Shown here piece by piece: positions 36,551 through 50,010 of a DNA stretch of 64,000 nucleotides. The position numbers were made by a program, and so were the translations under genes. Under the pieces are notes generated by a model. That model had not been told where the DNA came from. It saw only the letters and a program-made list of their open reading frames with translations, and searched no databases. How positions within the stretch are numbered: the stretch's first letter is position 1; every line of letters begins with the position of its first letter. The stretch is from contig OX031063.1 of assembly GCA_943736015.1 (NCBI GenBank), positions 3,577,001 through 3,641,000 of the forward strand. Direction: 5' to 3'. Origin of the DNA: Tridacna crocea. Taxonomy: Eukaryota; Mollusca; Bivalvia; Cardiida; Cardiidae.

Positions 36551-38475
36551 AACTAGTAATCATTTTTGTCTTTGATAGGATTGAAAACATTGTGGGAAAA
36601 GGAGAAAATGCTGGTAACCTGCATTGTCTCCTTTTCTCAGATTTTTTTCAAAAGCTTTCTCTTTCGGGGGTGTTAAAAGGCGTCATTGTGTGGTAAAAGG
36701 TTAACAAGTATAAACAGAACCCCCCCCCCCTTTACCAATCAGCCAATCAAATCCTATCCCTCTGTGAAATTATCCAATCACAGAAGCTTTAACCCTTTCC
36801 CAAACAAGCCCTGGTTTTTAAGGGTCTGGAATAGTAGCCTTTTGAAAACATTGTGGGAAAAGGAGAAAATGCTGGCTAACCAGCATTTTCTCCTTTTCCC
36901 ACAATGTTTTCTAGCCTATCATAGACAGAAATTATCTTTTCAGCAAGAGTTGAATTGTCGTCTGCAAATGCTTCCAATTTAGTCTAGTCCAAAAGTTTGT
37001 CGTTTGGGAAAGGGTTAAGGAAATCAGCATGGGGCCCAGTCAGCCAATCAGAGGCTTCGAGAAATTCAAAACTGGGCCCAGTCAGCCAATCAGAGGCTTC
37101 GAGATATTCAAAGTTGGGCCCAGTCAGCCAATCAGAGAGCTTGAAAATTACTTCAAAATGGCGCCCTAATATATAGATAGAAAACAGTGAACAAAAAACG
37201 GCATAAAAGTGGATTTACAGTCTTCTTTGAAGGCTGCTGTGCAGTCCTAGGCGAACTGCTAGGCATGCACCACCCACACATGCCAGATTTCACTGAAAAA
37301 GGGCCAAAATTTAAGAAATCAGGGTGGCAGAAGACCTTGTTTTGGTCTGTTCAAGCGCCCTTGCAAGAGTTACTTCCCTTGAAATAAACCCTTGATGCCC
37401 CTTTATCCCTTAATTAGATTTCCTGACTCAGACCACATTAAATTCTGCGCATTGAATAAGCCAAAATGATCAATGTACAGTGTAAAAACCCCAGAAATTA
37501 ATGTGACAAGTGGCTAAAAAAGGACTGAATACTCTTTCAGTAGCAATTGATTCCCATTGCACGAATCAAACAAAGGGAATTGAAGTGTAATTTTTCTAAT
37601 CTCTTCAAACCGCAACAAGAAACCCAGTTACGTCGACTGCCGTTTCATACGTGCCAGTTACGCACATGCCAAAACACCAGGAAATAATGTGACAAGTGGC
37701 TAAAAAAAGACTGAAGACTCTTTCAGTAGCAACTGCTTCCTGTTGCATAAGTCAAACAAAGAGAACTAAATTTCTAATATATTTTTTCTCTCCAATCTCT
37801 TTATACTGTGACGACATATACCCATTTACGTAGACTACCGTCTCTCATAGGTGCCACTTACGTATCCTCGAAAACATGAAAAATTGACCTACGGAACATT
37901 TCCTAGCAGACGACACATGTTTCTTAAGTCAAATATAGGGAACTAAATTTCTGATTTTTTTTTTCTCCATTGTCTTTATACCATGACAACAAACCCATTT
38001 ACGTTGACTAGCATCTCATAGGTGCCAGTTACGTATCCGCGAAAACATGAAAAATGGACTTTTGGAACATTTTGTAGCAGACGACACCTGTCGTTTAAGT
38101 CAATCATAGGGATTTTTCTTTTTCGTTTTCTCTCACTAGGGCCATCGATTTGGTTACGATGACTATCTCACCCATACGTGATGGTTACGTGCTACGCATA
38201 AAATCGTAAAATCAACTTAGACACTTTCGGAGGCAACTGAAACCTGTTGCACAAATCAAAGAAAGGTAAACCGAATGCTTCCCTGTTTTCTTACCAGGGT
38301 CAATTTTGGTGACCTTGCGAGTCAAAAGTCAATGTTATGTTTAACTGCTGCGCAAAAATATAAAATTCAGAAGCAACCGGTTGCTGTTGCGGAAACTTTT
38401 TCCGGTTAAAAAAAATCTTGAACTAGTTTAAAGAATTTAAAAATAGGCCATAAAGATACAATAAGATGTAAGAAT
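36551..38475 (+). repeat. Satellite unit 20 (1,925 bp)
   Basis: The MITE is at 36789-37018 with an 11-C tract. It shares GCGAACTGC, CTCATAGG, CTAGCATCTC and GTTTAAAG with unit 19, so these two are probably a recent local duplication. Confidence 0.98.
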
Positions 38476-40399
38476 AACTAGTAATCATTTTTGTCTTTGA
38501 TAGGATTGAAAACATTGTGGGAAAAGGAGAAAATGCTGGTAACCTGCATTGTCTCCTTTTCTCAGATTTTTTTCAAAAGCTTTCTCTTTCGGGGGTGTTA
38601 AAAGGCGTCATTGTGTGGTAAAAGGTTAACAAGTATAAACAGAACCCCCCCCCCTTTACCAATCAGCCAATCAAATCCTATCCCTCTGTGAAATTATCCA
38701 ATCACAGAAGCTTTAACCCTTTCCCAAACAAGCCCTGGTTTTTAAGGGTCTGGAATAGTAGCCTTTTGAAAACATTGTGGGAAAAGGAGAAAATGCTGGC
38801 TAACCAGCATTTTCTCCTTTTCCCACAATGTTTTCTAGCCTATCATAGACAGAAATTATCTTTTCAGCAAGAGTTGAATTGTCGTCTGCAAATGCTTCCA
38901 ATTTAGTCTAGTCCAAAAGTTTGTCGTTTGGGAAAGGGTTAAGGAAATCAGCATGGGGCCCAGTCAGCCAATCAGAGGCTTCGAGAAATTCAAAACTGGG
39001 CCCAGTCAGCCAATCAGAGGCTTCGAGATATTCAAAGTTGGGCCCAGTCAGCCAATCAGAGAGCTTGAAAATTACTTCAAAATGGCGCCCTAATATATAG
39101 ATAGAAAACAGTGAACAAAAAACGGCATAAAAGTGGATTTACAGTCTTCTTTGAAGGCTGCTGTGCAGTCCTAGGCGAACTGCTAGGCATGCACCACCCA
39201 CACATGCCAGATTTCACTGAAAAAGGGCCAAAATTTAAGAAATCAGGGTGGCAGAAGACCTTGTTTTGGTCTGTTCAAGCGCCCTTGCAAGAGTTACTTC
39301 CCTTGAAATAAACCCTTGATGCCCCTTTATCCCTTAATTAGATTTCCTGACTCAGACCACATTAAATTCTGCGCATTGAATAAGCCAAAATGATCAATGT
39401 ACAGTGTAAAAACCCCAGAAATTAATGTGACAAGTGGCTAAAAAAGGACTGAATACTCTTTCAGTAGCAATTGATTCCCATTGCACGAATCAAACAAAGG
39501 GAATTGAAGTGTAATTTTTCTAATCTCTTCAAACCGCAACAAGAAACCCAGTTACGTCGACTGCCGTTTCATACGTGCCAGTTATGCACATGCCAAAACA
39601 CCAGGAAATAATGTGACAAGTGGCTAAAAAAAGACTGAAGACTCTTTCAGTAGCAACTGCTTCCTGTTGCATAAGTCAAACAAAGAGAACTAAATTTCTA
39701 ATATATTTTTTCTCTCCAATCTCTTTATACTGTGACGACATATACCCATTTACGTAGACTACCGTCTCTCATAGGTGCCACTTACGTATCCTCGAAAACA
39801 TGAAAAATTGACCTACGGAACATTTCCTAGCAGACGACACATGTTTCTTAAGTCAAATATAGGGAACTAAATTTCTGATTTTTTTTTTCTCCATTGTCTT
39901 TATACCATGACAACAAACCCATTTACGTTGACTAGCATCTCATAGGTGCCAGTTACGTATCCGCGAAAACATGAAAAATGGACTTTTGGAACATTTTGTA
40001 GCAGACGACACCTGTCGTTTAAGTCAATCATAGGGATTTTTCTTTTTCGTTTTCTCTCACTAGGGCCATCGATTTGGTTACGATGACTATCTCACCCATA
40101 CGTGATGGTTACGTGCTACGCATAAAATCGTAAAATCAACTTAGACACTTTCGGAGGCAACTGAAACCTGTTGCACAAATCAAAGAAAGGTAAACCGAAT
40201 GCTTCCCTGTTTTCTTACCAGGGTCAATTTTGGTGACCTTGCGAGTCAAAAGTCAATGTTATGTTTAACTGCTGCGCAAAAATATAAAATTCAGAAGCAA
40301 CCGGTTGCTGTTGCGGAAACTTTTTCCGGTTAAAAAAAATCTTGAACTAGTTTGAAGAATTTAAAAATAGGCCATAAAGATACAATAAGATGTAAGAAT
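38476..40399 (+). repeat. Satellite unit 21 (1,924 bp)
   Basis: The MITE is at 38713-38942 with 10 C. It keeps GCGAACTGC, CTCATAGG and CTAGCATCTC but reverts to GTTTGAAG, and it carries TTATGCAC near 39583. Confidence 0.98.
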
Positions 40400-42323
40400 A
40401 ACTAGTAATCATTTTTGTCTTTGATAGGATTGAAAACATTGTGGGAAAAGGAGAAAATGCTGGTAACCTGCATTGTCTCCTTTTCTCAGATTTTTTTCAA
40501 AAGCTTTCTCTTTCGGGGATGTTAAAAGGCGTCATTGTGTGGTAAAAGGTTAACAAGTATAAACAGAACCCCCCCCCCTTTACCAATCAGCCAATCAAAT
40601 CCTATCCCTCTGTGAAATTATCCAATCACAGAAGCTTTAACCCTTTCCCAAACAAGCCCTGGTTTTTAAGGGTCTGGAATAGTAGCCTTTTGAAAACATT
40701 GTGGGAAAAGGAGAAAATGCTGGCTAACCAGCATTTTCTCCTTTTCCCACAATGTTTTCTAGCCTATCATAGACAGAAATTATCTTTTCAGCAAGAGTTG
40801 AATTGTCGTCTGCAAATGCTTCCAATTTAGTCTAGTCCAAAAGTTTGTCGTTTGGGAAAGGGTTAAGGAAATCAGCATGGGGCCCAGTCAGCCAATCAGA
40901 GGCTTCGAGAAATTCAAAACTGGGCCCAGTCAGCCAATCAGAGGCTTCGAGATATTCAAAGTTGGGCCCAGTCAGCCAATCAGAGAGCTTGAAAATTACT
41001 TCAAAATGGCGCCCTAATACATAGATAGAAAACAGTGAACAAAAAACGGCATAAAAGTGGATTTACAGTCTTCTTTGAAGGCTGCTGTGCAGTCCTAGGC
41101 AAACTGCTAGGCATGCACCACCCACACATGCCAGATTTCACTGAAAAAGGGCCAAAATTTAAGAAATCAGGGTGGCAGAAGACCTTGTTTTGGTCTGTTC
41201 AAGCGCCCTTGCAAGAGTTACTTCCCTTGAAATAAACCCTTGATGCCCCTTTATCCCTTAATTAGATTTCCTGACTCAGACCACATTAAATTCTGCGCAT
41301 TGAATAAGCCAAAATGATCAATGTACAGTGTAAAAACCCCAGAAATTAATGTGACAAGTGGCTAAAAAAGGACTGAATACTCTTTCAGTAGCAATTGATT
41401 CCCATTGCACGAATCAAACAAAGGGAATTGAAGTGTAATTTTTCTAATCTCTTCAAACCGCAACAAGAAACCCAGTTACGTCGACTGCCGTTTCATACGT
41501 GCCAGTTACGCACATGCCAAAACACCAGGAAATAATGTGACAAGTGGCTAAAAAAAGACTGAAGACTCTTTCAGTAGCAACTGCTTCCTGTTGCATAAGT
41601 CAAACAAAGAGAACTAAATTTCTAATATATTTTTTCTCTCCAATCTCTTTATACTGTGACGACATATACCCATTTACGTAGACTACCGTCTCTCGTAGGT
41701 GCCACTTACGTATCCTCGAAAACATGAAAAATTGACCTACGGAACATTTCCTAGCAGACGACACATGTTTCTTAAGTCAAATATAGGGAACTAAATTTCT
41801 GATTTTTTTTTTCTCCATTGTCTTTATACCATGACAACAAACCCATTTACGTTGACTACCGTCTCATAGGTGCCAGTTACGTATCCGCGAAAACATGAAA
41901 AATGGACTTTTGGAACATTTTGTAGCAGACGACACCTGTCGTTTAAGTCAATCATAGGGATTTTTCTTTTTCGTTTTCTCTCACTAGGGCCATCGATTTG
42001 GTTACGATGACTATCTCACCCATACGTGATGGTTACGTGCTACGCATAAAATCGTAAAATCAACTTAGACACTTTCGGAGGCAACTGAAACCTGTTGCAC
42101 AAATCAAAGAAAGGTAAACCGAATGCTTCCCTGTTTTCTTACCAGGGTCAATTTTGGTGACCTTGCGAGTCAAAAGTCAATGTTATGTTTAACTGCTGCG
42201 CAAAAATATAAAATTCAGAAGCAACCGGTTGCTGTTGCGGAAACTTTTTCCGGTTAAAAAAAATCTTGAACTAGTTTGAAGAATTTAAAAATAGGCCATA
42301 AAGATACAATAAGATGTAAGAAT
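40400..42323 (+). repeat. Satellite unit 22 (1,924 bp)
   Basis: The MITE is at 40637-40866 with 10 C. It has GGGGATG near 40516 and a private AATACATAG near 41016 that disrupts the TATATAG motif. Confidence 0.98.
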
Positions 42324-44245
42324 AACTAGTAATCATTTTTGTCTTTGATAGGATTGAAAACATTGTGGGAAAAGGAGAAAATGCTGGTAACCTGCATTGT
42401 CTCCTTTTCTCAGATTTTTTTCAAAAGCTTTCTCTTTCGGGGATGTTAAAAGGCGTCATTGTGTGGTAAAAGGTTAACAAGTATAAACAGAACCCCCCCC
42501 TTTACCAATCAGCCAATCAAATCCTATCCCTCTGTGAAATTATCCAATCACAGAAGCTTTAACCCTTTCCCAAACAAGCCCTGGTTTTTAAGGGTCTGGA
42601 ATAGTAGCCTTTTGAAAACATTGTGGGAAAAGGAGAAAATGCTGGCTAACCAGCATTTTCTCCTTTTCCCACAATGTTTTCTAGCCTATCATAGACAGAA
42701 ATTATCTTTTCAGCAAGAGTTGAATTGTCGTCTGCAAATGCTTCCAATTTAGTCTAGTCCAAAAGTTTGTCGTTTGGGAAAGGGTTAAGGAAATCAGCAT
42801 GGGGCCCAGTCAGCCAATCAGAGGCTTCGAGAAATTCAAAACTGGGCCCAGTCAGCCAATCAGAGGCTTCGAGATATTCAAAGTTGGGCCCAGTCAGCCA
42901 ATCAGAGAGCTTGAAAATTACTTCAAAATGGCGCCCTAATATATAGATAGAAAACAGTGAACAAAAAACGGCATAAAAGTGGATTTACAGTCTTCTTTGA
43001 AGGCTGCTGTGCAGTCCTAGGCAAACTGCTAGGCATGCACCACCCACACATGCCAGATTTCACTGAAAAAGGGCCAAAATTTAAGAAATCAGGGTGGCAG
43101 AAGACCTTGTTTTGGTCTGTTCAAGCGCCCTTGCAAGAGTTACTTCCCTTGAAATAAACCCTTGATGCCCCTTTATCCCTTAATTAGATTTCCTGACTCA
43201 GACCACATTAAATTCTGCGCATTGAATAAGCCAAAATGATCAATGTACAGTGTAAAAACCCCAGAAATTAATGTGACAAGTGGCTAAAAAAGGACTGAAT
43301 ACTCTTTCAGTAGCAATTGATTCCCATTGCACGAATCAAACAAAGGGAATTGAAGTGTAATTTTTCTAATCTCTTCAAACCGCAACAAGAAACCCAGTTA
43401 CGTCGACTGCCGTTTCATACGTGCCAGTTATGCACATGCCAAAACACCAGGAAATAATGTGACAAGTGGCTAAAAAAAGACTGAAGACTCTTTCAGTAGC
43501 AACTGCTTCCTGTTGCATAAGTCAAACAAAGAGAACTAAATTTCTAATATATTTTTTCTCTCCAATCTCTTTATACTGTGACGACATATACCCATTTACG
43601 TAGACTACCGTCTCTCGTAGGTGCCACTTACGTATCCTCGAAAACATGAAAAATTGACCTACGGAACATTTCCTAGCAGACGACACATGTTTCTTAAGTC
43701 AAATATAGGGAACTAAATTTCTGATTTTTTTTTTCTCCATTGTCTTTATACCATGACAACAAACCCATTTACGTTGACTACCGTCTCATAGGTGCCAGTT
43801 ACGTATCCGCGAAAACATGAAAAATGGACTTTTGGAACATTTTGTAGCAGACGACACCTGTCGTTTAAGTCAATCATAGGGATTTTTCTTTTTCGTTTTC
43901 TCTCACTAGGGCCATCGATTTGGTTACGATGACTATCTCACCCATACGTGATGGTTACGTGCTACGCATAAAATCGTAAAATCAACTTAGACACTTTCGG
44001 AGGCAACTGAAACCTGTTGCACAAATCAAAGAAAGGTAAACCGAATGCTTCCCTGTTTTCTTACCAGGGTCAATTTTGGTGACCTTGCGAGTCAAAAGTC
44101 AATGTTATGTTTAACTGCTGCGCAAAAATATAAAATTCAGAAGCAACCGGTTGCTGTTGCGGAAACTTTTTCCGGTTAAAAAAAATCTTGAACTAGTTTG
44201 AAGAATTTAAAAATAGGCCATAAAGATACAATAAGATGTAAGAAT
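42324..44245 (+). repeat. Satellite unit 23 (1,922 bp)
   Basis: The MITE is at 42559-42788 with 8 C. GGGGATG (42440) and TTATGCAC (43429) match unit 28, five units on. It lacks the TTTAGAAAAC and AAAAGAGG changes of unit 28, so the five-unit duplication may begin inside this unit. Confidence 0.98.
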
Positions 44246-46167
44246 AACTAGTAATCATTTTTGTCTTTGATAGGATTGAAAACATTGTGGGAAAAGGAGA
44301 AAATGCTGGTAACCTGCATTGTCTCCTTTTCTCAGATTTTTTTCAAAAGCTTTCTCTTTCGGGGGTGTTAAAAGGCGTCATTGTGTGGTAAAAGGTTAAC
44401 AAGTATAAACAGAACCCCCCCCTTTACCAATCAGCCAATCAAATCCTATCCCTCTGTAAAATTATCCAATCACAGAAGCTTTAACCCTTTCCCAAACAAG
44501 CCCTGGTTTTTAAGGGTCTGGAATAGTAGCCTTTTGAAAACATTGTGGGAAAAGGAGAAAATGCTGGCTAACCAGCATTTTCTCCTTTTCCCACAATGTT
44601 TTCTAGCCTATCATAGACAGAAATTATCTTTTCAGCAAGAGTTGAATTGTCGTCTGCAAATGCTTCCAATTTAGTCTAGTCCAAAAGTTTGTCGTTTGGG
44701 AAAGGGTTAAGGAAATCAGCATGGGGCCCAGTCAGCCAATCAGAGGCTTCGAGATATTCAAAACTGGGCCCAGTCAGCCAATCAGAGGCTTCGAGATATT
44801 CAAAGTTGGGCCCAGTCAGCCAATCAGAGAGCTTGAAAATTACTTGAAAATGGCGCCCTAATATATAGATAGAAAACAGTGAACAAAAAACGGCATAAAA
44901 GTGGATTTACAGTCTTCTTTGAAGGCTGCTGTGCAGTCCTAGGCGAACTGCTAGGCATGCACCACCCACACATGCCAGATTTCACTGAAAAAGGGCCAAA
45001 ATTTAAGAAATCAGGGTGGCAGAAGACCTTGTTTTGGTCTGTTCAAGCGCCCTTGCAAGAGTTACTTCCCTTGAAATAAACCCTTGATGCCCCTTTATCC
45101 CTTAATTAGATTTCCTGACTCAGACCACATTAAATTCTGCGCATTGAATAAGCCAAAATGATCAATGTACAGTGTAAAAACCCCAGAAATTAATGTGACA
45201 AGTGGCTAAAAAAGGACTGAATACTCTTTCAGTAGCAATTGATTCCCATTGCACGAATCAAACAAAGGGAATTGAAGTGTAATTTTTCTAATCTCTTCAA
45301 ACCGCAACAAGAAACCCAGTTACGTCGACTGCCGTTTCATACGTGCCAGTTACGCACATGCCAAAACACCAGGAAATAATGTGACAAGTGGCTAAAAAAA
45401 GACTGAAGACTCTTTCAGTAGCAACTGCTTCCTGTTGCATAAGTCAAACAAAGAGAACTAAATTTCTAATATATTTTTTCTCTCCAATCTCTTTATACTG
45501 TGACGACATATACCCATTTACGTAGACTACCGTCTCTCGTAGGTGCCACTTACGTATCCTCGAAAACATGAAAAATTGACCTACGGAACATTTCCTAGCA
45601 GACGACACATGTTTCTTAAGTCAAATATAGGGAACTAAATTTCTGATTTTTTTTTTCTCCATTGTCTTTATACCATGACAACAAACCCATTTACGTTGAC
45701 TAGCATCTCATAGGTGCCAGTTACGTATCCGCGAAAACATGAAAAATGGACTTTTGAAACATTTTGTAGCAGACGACACCTGTCGTTTAAGTCAATCATA
45801 GGGATTTTTCTTTTTCGTTTTCTCTCACTAGGGCCATCGATTTGGTTACGATGACTATCTCACCCATACGTGATGGTTACGTGCTACGCATAAAATCGTA
45901 AAATCAACTTAGACACTTTCGGAGGCAACTGAAACCTGTTGCACAAATCAAAGAAAGGTAAACCGAATGCTTCCCTGTTTTCTTACCAGGGTCAATTTTG
46001 GTGACCTTGTGAGTCAAAAGTCAATGTTATGTTTAACTGCTGCGCAAAAATATAAAATTCAGAAGCAACCGGTTGCTGTTGCGGAAACTTTTTCCGGTTA
46101 AAAAAAATCTTGAACTAGTTTGAAGAATTTAAAAATAGGCCATAAAGATACAATAAGATGTAAGAAT
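44246..46167 (+). repeat. Satellite unit 24 (1,922 bp), higher-order position A, copy 1
   Basis: The MITE is at 44481-44710. Markers shared only with unit 29 include CTGTAAAATT (44455), GATATTC in the first 42-bp repeat (44752), CTTGAAAATGG (44844) and TTTTGAAACATT. It also has GCGAACTGC, CTAGCATCTC and TTGTGAGTC. Confidence 0.98.
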
Positions 46168-48089
46168 AACTAGTAATCATTTTTGTCTTTGATAGGATTG
46201 AAAACATTGTGGGAAAAGGAGAAAATGCTGGTAACCTGCATTGTCTCCTTTTCTCAGATTATTTTCAAAAGCTTTCTCTTTCGGGGGTGTTAAAAGGCGT
46301 CATTGTGTGGTAAAAGGTTAACAAATATAAACACAACCCCCCCCTTTACCAATCAGCCAATCAAATCCTATCCCTCTGTGAAATTATCCAATCACAGAAG
46401 CTTTAACCCTTTCCCAAACAAGCCCTGGTTTTTAAGGGTCTGGAATAGTAGCCTTTTGAAAACATTGTGGGAAAAGGAGAAAATGCTGGCTAACCAGCAT
46501 TTTCTCCTTTTCCCACAATGTTTTCTAGCCTATCATAGACAGAAATTATCTTTTCAGCAAGAGTTGAATTGTCGACTGCAAATGCTTCCAATTTAGTCTA
46601 GTCCAAAAGTTTGTCGTTTGGGAAAGGGTTAAGGAAATCAGCATGGGGCCCAGTCAGCCAATCAGAGGCTTCGAGAAATTCAAAACTGGGCCCAGTCAGC
46701 CAATCAGAGGCTTCGAGATATTCAAAGTTGGGCCCAGTCAGCCAATCAGAGAGCTTGAAAATTACTTCAAAATGGCGCCCTAATATATAGATAGAAAACA
46801 GTGAACAAAAAACGGCATAAAAGTGGATTTACAGTCTTCTTTGAAGGCTGCTGTGCAGTCCTAGGCAAACTGCTAGGCATGCACCACCCACACATGCCAG
46901 ATTTCACTGAAAAAGGGCCAAAATTTAAGAAATCAGGGTGGCAGAAGACCTTGTTTTGGTCTGTTCAAGCGCCCTTGCAAGAGTTACTTCCCTTGAAATA
47001 AACCCTTGATGCCCCTTTATCCCTTAATTAGATTTCCTGACTCAGACCACATTAAATTCTGCGCATTGAATAAGCCAAAATGATCAATGTACAGTGTAAA
47101 AACCCCAGAAATTAATGTGACAAGTGGCTAAAAAAGGACTGAATACTCTTTCAGTAGCAATTGATTCCCATTGCATGAATCAAACAAAGGGAATTGAAGT
47201 GTAATTTTTCTAATCTCTTCAAACCGCAACAAGAAACCCAGTTACGTCGACTGCCGTTTCATACGTGCCAGTTATGCACATGCCAAAACACCAGGAAATA
47301 ATGTGACAAGTGGCTAAAAAAAGACTGAAGACTCTTTCAGTAGCAACTGCTTCCTGTTGCATAAGTCAAACAAAGAGAACTAAATTTCTAATATATTTTT
47401 TCTCTCCAATCTCTTTATACTGTGACGACATATACCCATTTACGTAGACTACCGTCTCTCGTAGGTGCCACTTACGTATCCTCGAAAACATGAAAAATTG
47501 ACCTACGGAACATTTCCTAGCAGACGACACATGTTTCTTAAGTCAAATATAGGGAACTAAATTTCTGATTTTTTTTTTCTCCATTGTCTTTATACCATGA
47601 CAACAAACCCATTTACGTTGACTAGTATCTCATAGGTGCCAGTTACGTATCCGCGAAAACATGAAAAATGGACTTTTGGAACATTTTGTAGCAGACGACA
47701 CCTGTCGTTTAAGTCAATCATAGGGATTTTTCTTTTTCGTTTTCTCTCACTAGGGCCATCGATTTGGTTACGATGACTATCTCACCCATACGTGATGGTT
47801 ACGTGCTACGCATAAAATCGTAAAATCAACTTAGACACTTTCGGAGGCAACTGAAACCTGTTGCACAAATCAAAGAAAGGTAAACCGAATGCTTCCCTGT
47901 TTTCTTACCAGGGTCAATTTTGGTGACCTTGCGAGTCAAAAGTCAATGTTATGTTTAACTGCTGCGCAAAAATATAAAATTCAGAAGCAACCGGTTGCTG
48001 TTGCGGAAACTTTTTCCGGTTAAAAAAAATCTTGAACTAGTTTGAAGAATTTAAAAATAGGCCATAAAGATACAATAAGATGTAAGAAT
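46168..48089 (+). repeat. Satellite unit 25 (1,922 bp), higher-order position B, copy 1
   Basis: The MITE is at 46403-46632. Markers are GATTATTTTC, AAATATAAACACAAC (46324), TTGTCGACTGC (46570), which makes an extra GTCGAC site, ATGAATC, TTATGCAC and CTAGTATCTC (47622). Confidence 0.98.
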
Positions 48090-50010
48090 AACTAGTAATC
48101 ATTTTTGTCTTTGATAGGATTGAAAACATTGTGGGAAAAGGAGAAAATGCTGGTAACCTGCATTGTCTCCTTTTCTCAGATTTTTTTCAAAAGCTTTCTC
48201 TTTCGGGGGTGTTAAAAGGCGTCATTGTGTGGTAAAAGGTTAACAAATATAAACAGAACCCCCCCCTTTACCAATCAGCCAATCAAATCCTATCCCTCTG
48301 TGAAATTATCCAATCACAGAAGCTTTAACCCTTTCCCAAACAAGCCCTGGTTTTTAAGGGTCTGGAATAGTAGCCTTTTGAAAACATTGTGGGAAAAGGA
48401 GAAAATGCTGGCTAACCAGCATTTTCTCCTTTTCCCACAATGTTTTCTAGCCTATCATAGACAGAAATTATCTTTTCAGCAAGAGTTGAATTGTCGTCTG
48501 CAAATGCTTCCAATTTAGTCTAGTCCAAAAGTTTGTCGTTTGGGAAAGGGTTAAGGAAATCAGCATGGGGCCCAGTCAGCCAATCAGAGGCTTCGAGAAA
48601 TTCAAAACTGGGCCCAGTCAGCCAATCAGAGGCTTCGAGATATTCAAAGTTGGGCCCAGTCAGCCAATCAGAGAGCTTGAAAATTACTTCAAAATGGCGC
48701 CCTAATATATAGATAGAAAACAGTGAACAAAAAACGGCATAAAAGTGGATTTACAGTCTTCTTTGAAGGCTGCTGTGCAGTCCTAGGCAAACTGCTAGGC
48801 ATGCACCACCCACACATGCCAGATTTCACTGAAAAAGGGCCAAAATTTAAGAAATCAGGGTGGCAGAAGACCTTGTTTTGGTCTGTTCAAGCGCCCTTGC
48901 AAGAGTTACTTCCCTTGAAATAAACCCTTGATGCCCCTTTATCCCTTAATTAGATTTCCTGACTCAGACCACATTAAATTCTGCGCATTGAATAAGCCAA
49001 AATGATCAATGTACAGTGTAAAAACCCCAGAAATTAATGTGACAAGTGGCTAAAAAAGGACTGAATACTCTTTCAGTAGCAATTGATTCCCATTGCATGA
49101 ATCAAACAAAGGGAATTGAAGTGTAATTTTTCTAATCTCTTCAAACCGCAACAAGAAACCCAGTTACGTCGACTGCCGTTTCATACGTGCCAGTTATGCA
49201 CATGCCAAAACACCAGGAAATAATGTGACAAGTGGCTAAAAAAAGACTGAAGACTCTTTCAGTAGCAACTGCTTCCTGTTGCATAAGTCAAACAAAGAGA
49301 ACTAAATTTCTAATATATTTTTTCTCTCCAATCTCTTTATACTGTGACGACATATACCCATTTACGTAGACTACCGTCTCTCGTAGGTGCCACTTACTTA
49401 TCCTCGAAAACATGAAAAATTGACCTACGGAACATTTCCTAGCAGACGACACATGTTTCTTAAGTCAAATATAGGGAACTAAATTTCTGATTTTTTTTTC
49501 TCCATTGTCTTTATACCATGACAACAAACCCATTTACGTTGACTAGCATCTCATAGGTGCCAGTTACGTATCCGCGAAAACATGAAAAATGGACTTTTGG
49601 AACATTTTGTAGCAGACGACACCTGTCGTTTAAGTCAATCATAGGGATTTTTCTTTTTCATTTTCTCTCACTAGGGCCATCGATTTGGTTACGATGACTA
49701 TCTCACCCATACGTGATGGTTACATGCTACGCATAAAATCGTAAAATCAACTTAGACACTTTCGGAGGCAACTGAAACCTGTTGCACAAATCAAAGAAAG
49801 GTAAACCGAATGCTTCCCTGTTTTCTTACCAGGGTCAATTTTGGTGACCTTGCGAGTCAAAAGTCAATGTTATGTTTAACTGCTGCGCAAAAATATAAAA
49901 TTCAGAAGCAACCGGTTGCTGTTGCGGAAACTTTTTCCGGTTAAAAAAAATCTTGAACTAGTTTGAAGAATTTAAAAATAGGCCATAAAGATACAATAAG
50001 ATGTAAGAAT
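48090..50010 (+). repeat. Satellite unit 26 (1,921 bp), higher-order position C, copy 1
   Basis: The MITE is at 48325-48554. Markers are AAATATAAAC, CTTACTTATCC (49393), CTAGCATCTC, TTCATTTTC (49658) and TTACATGC (49721). Confidence 0.98.
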
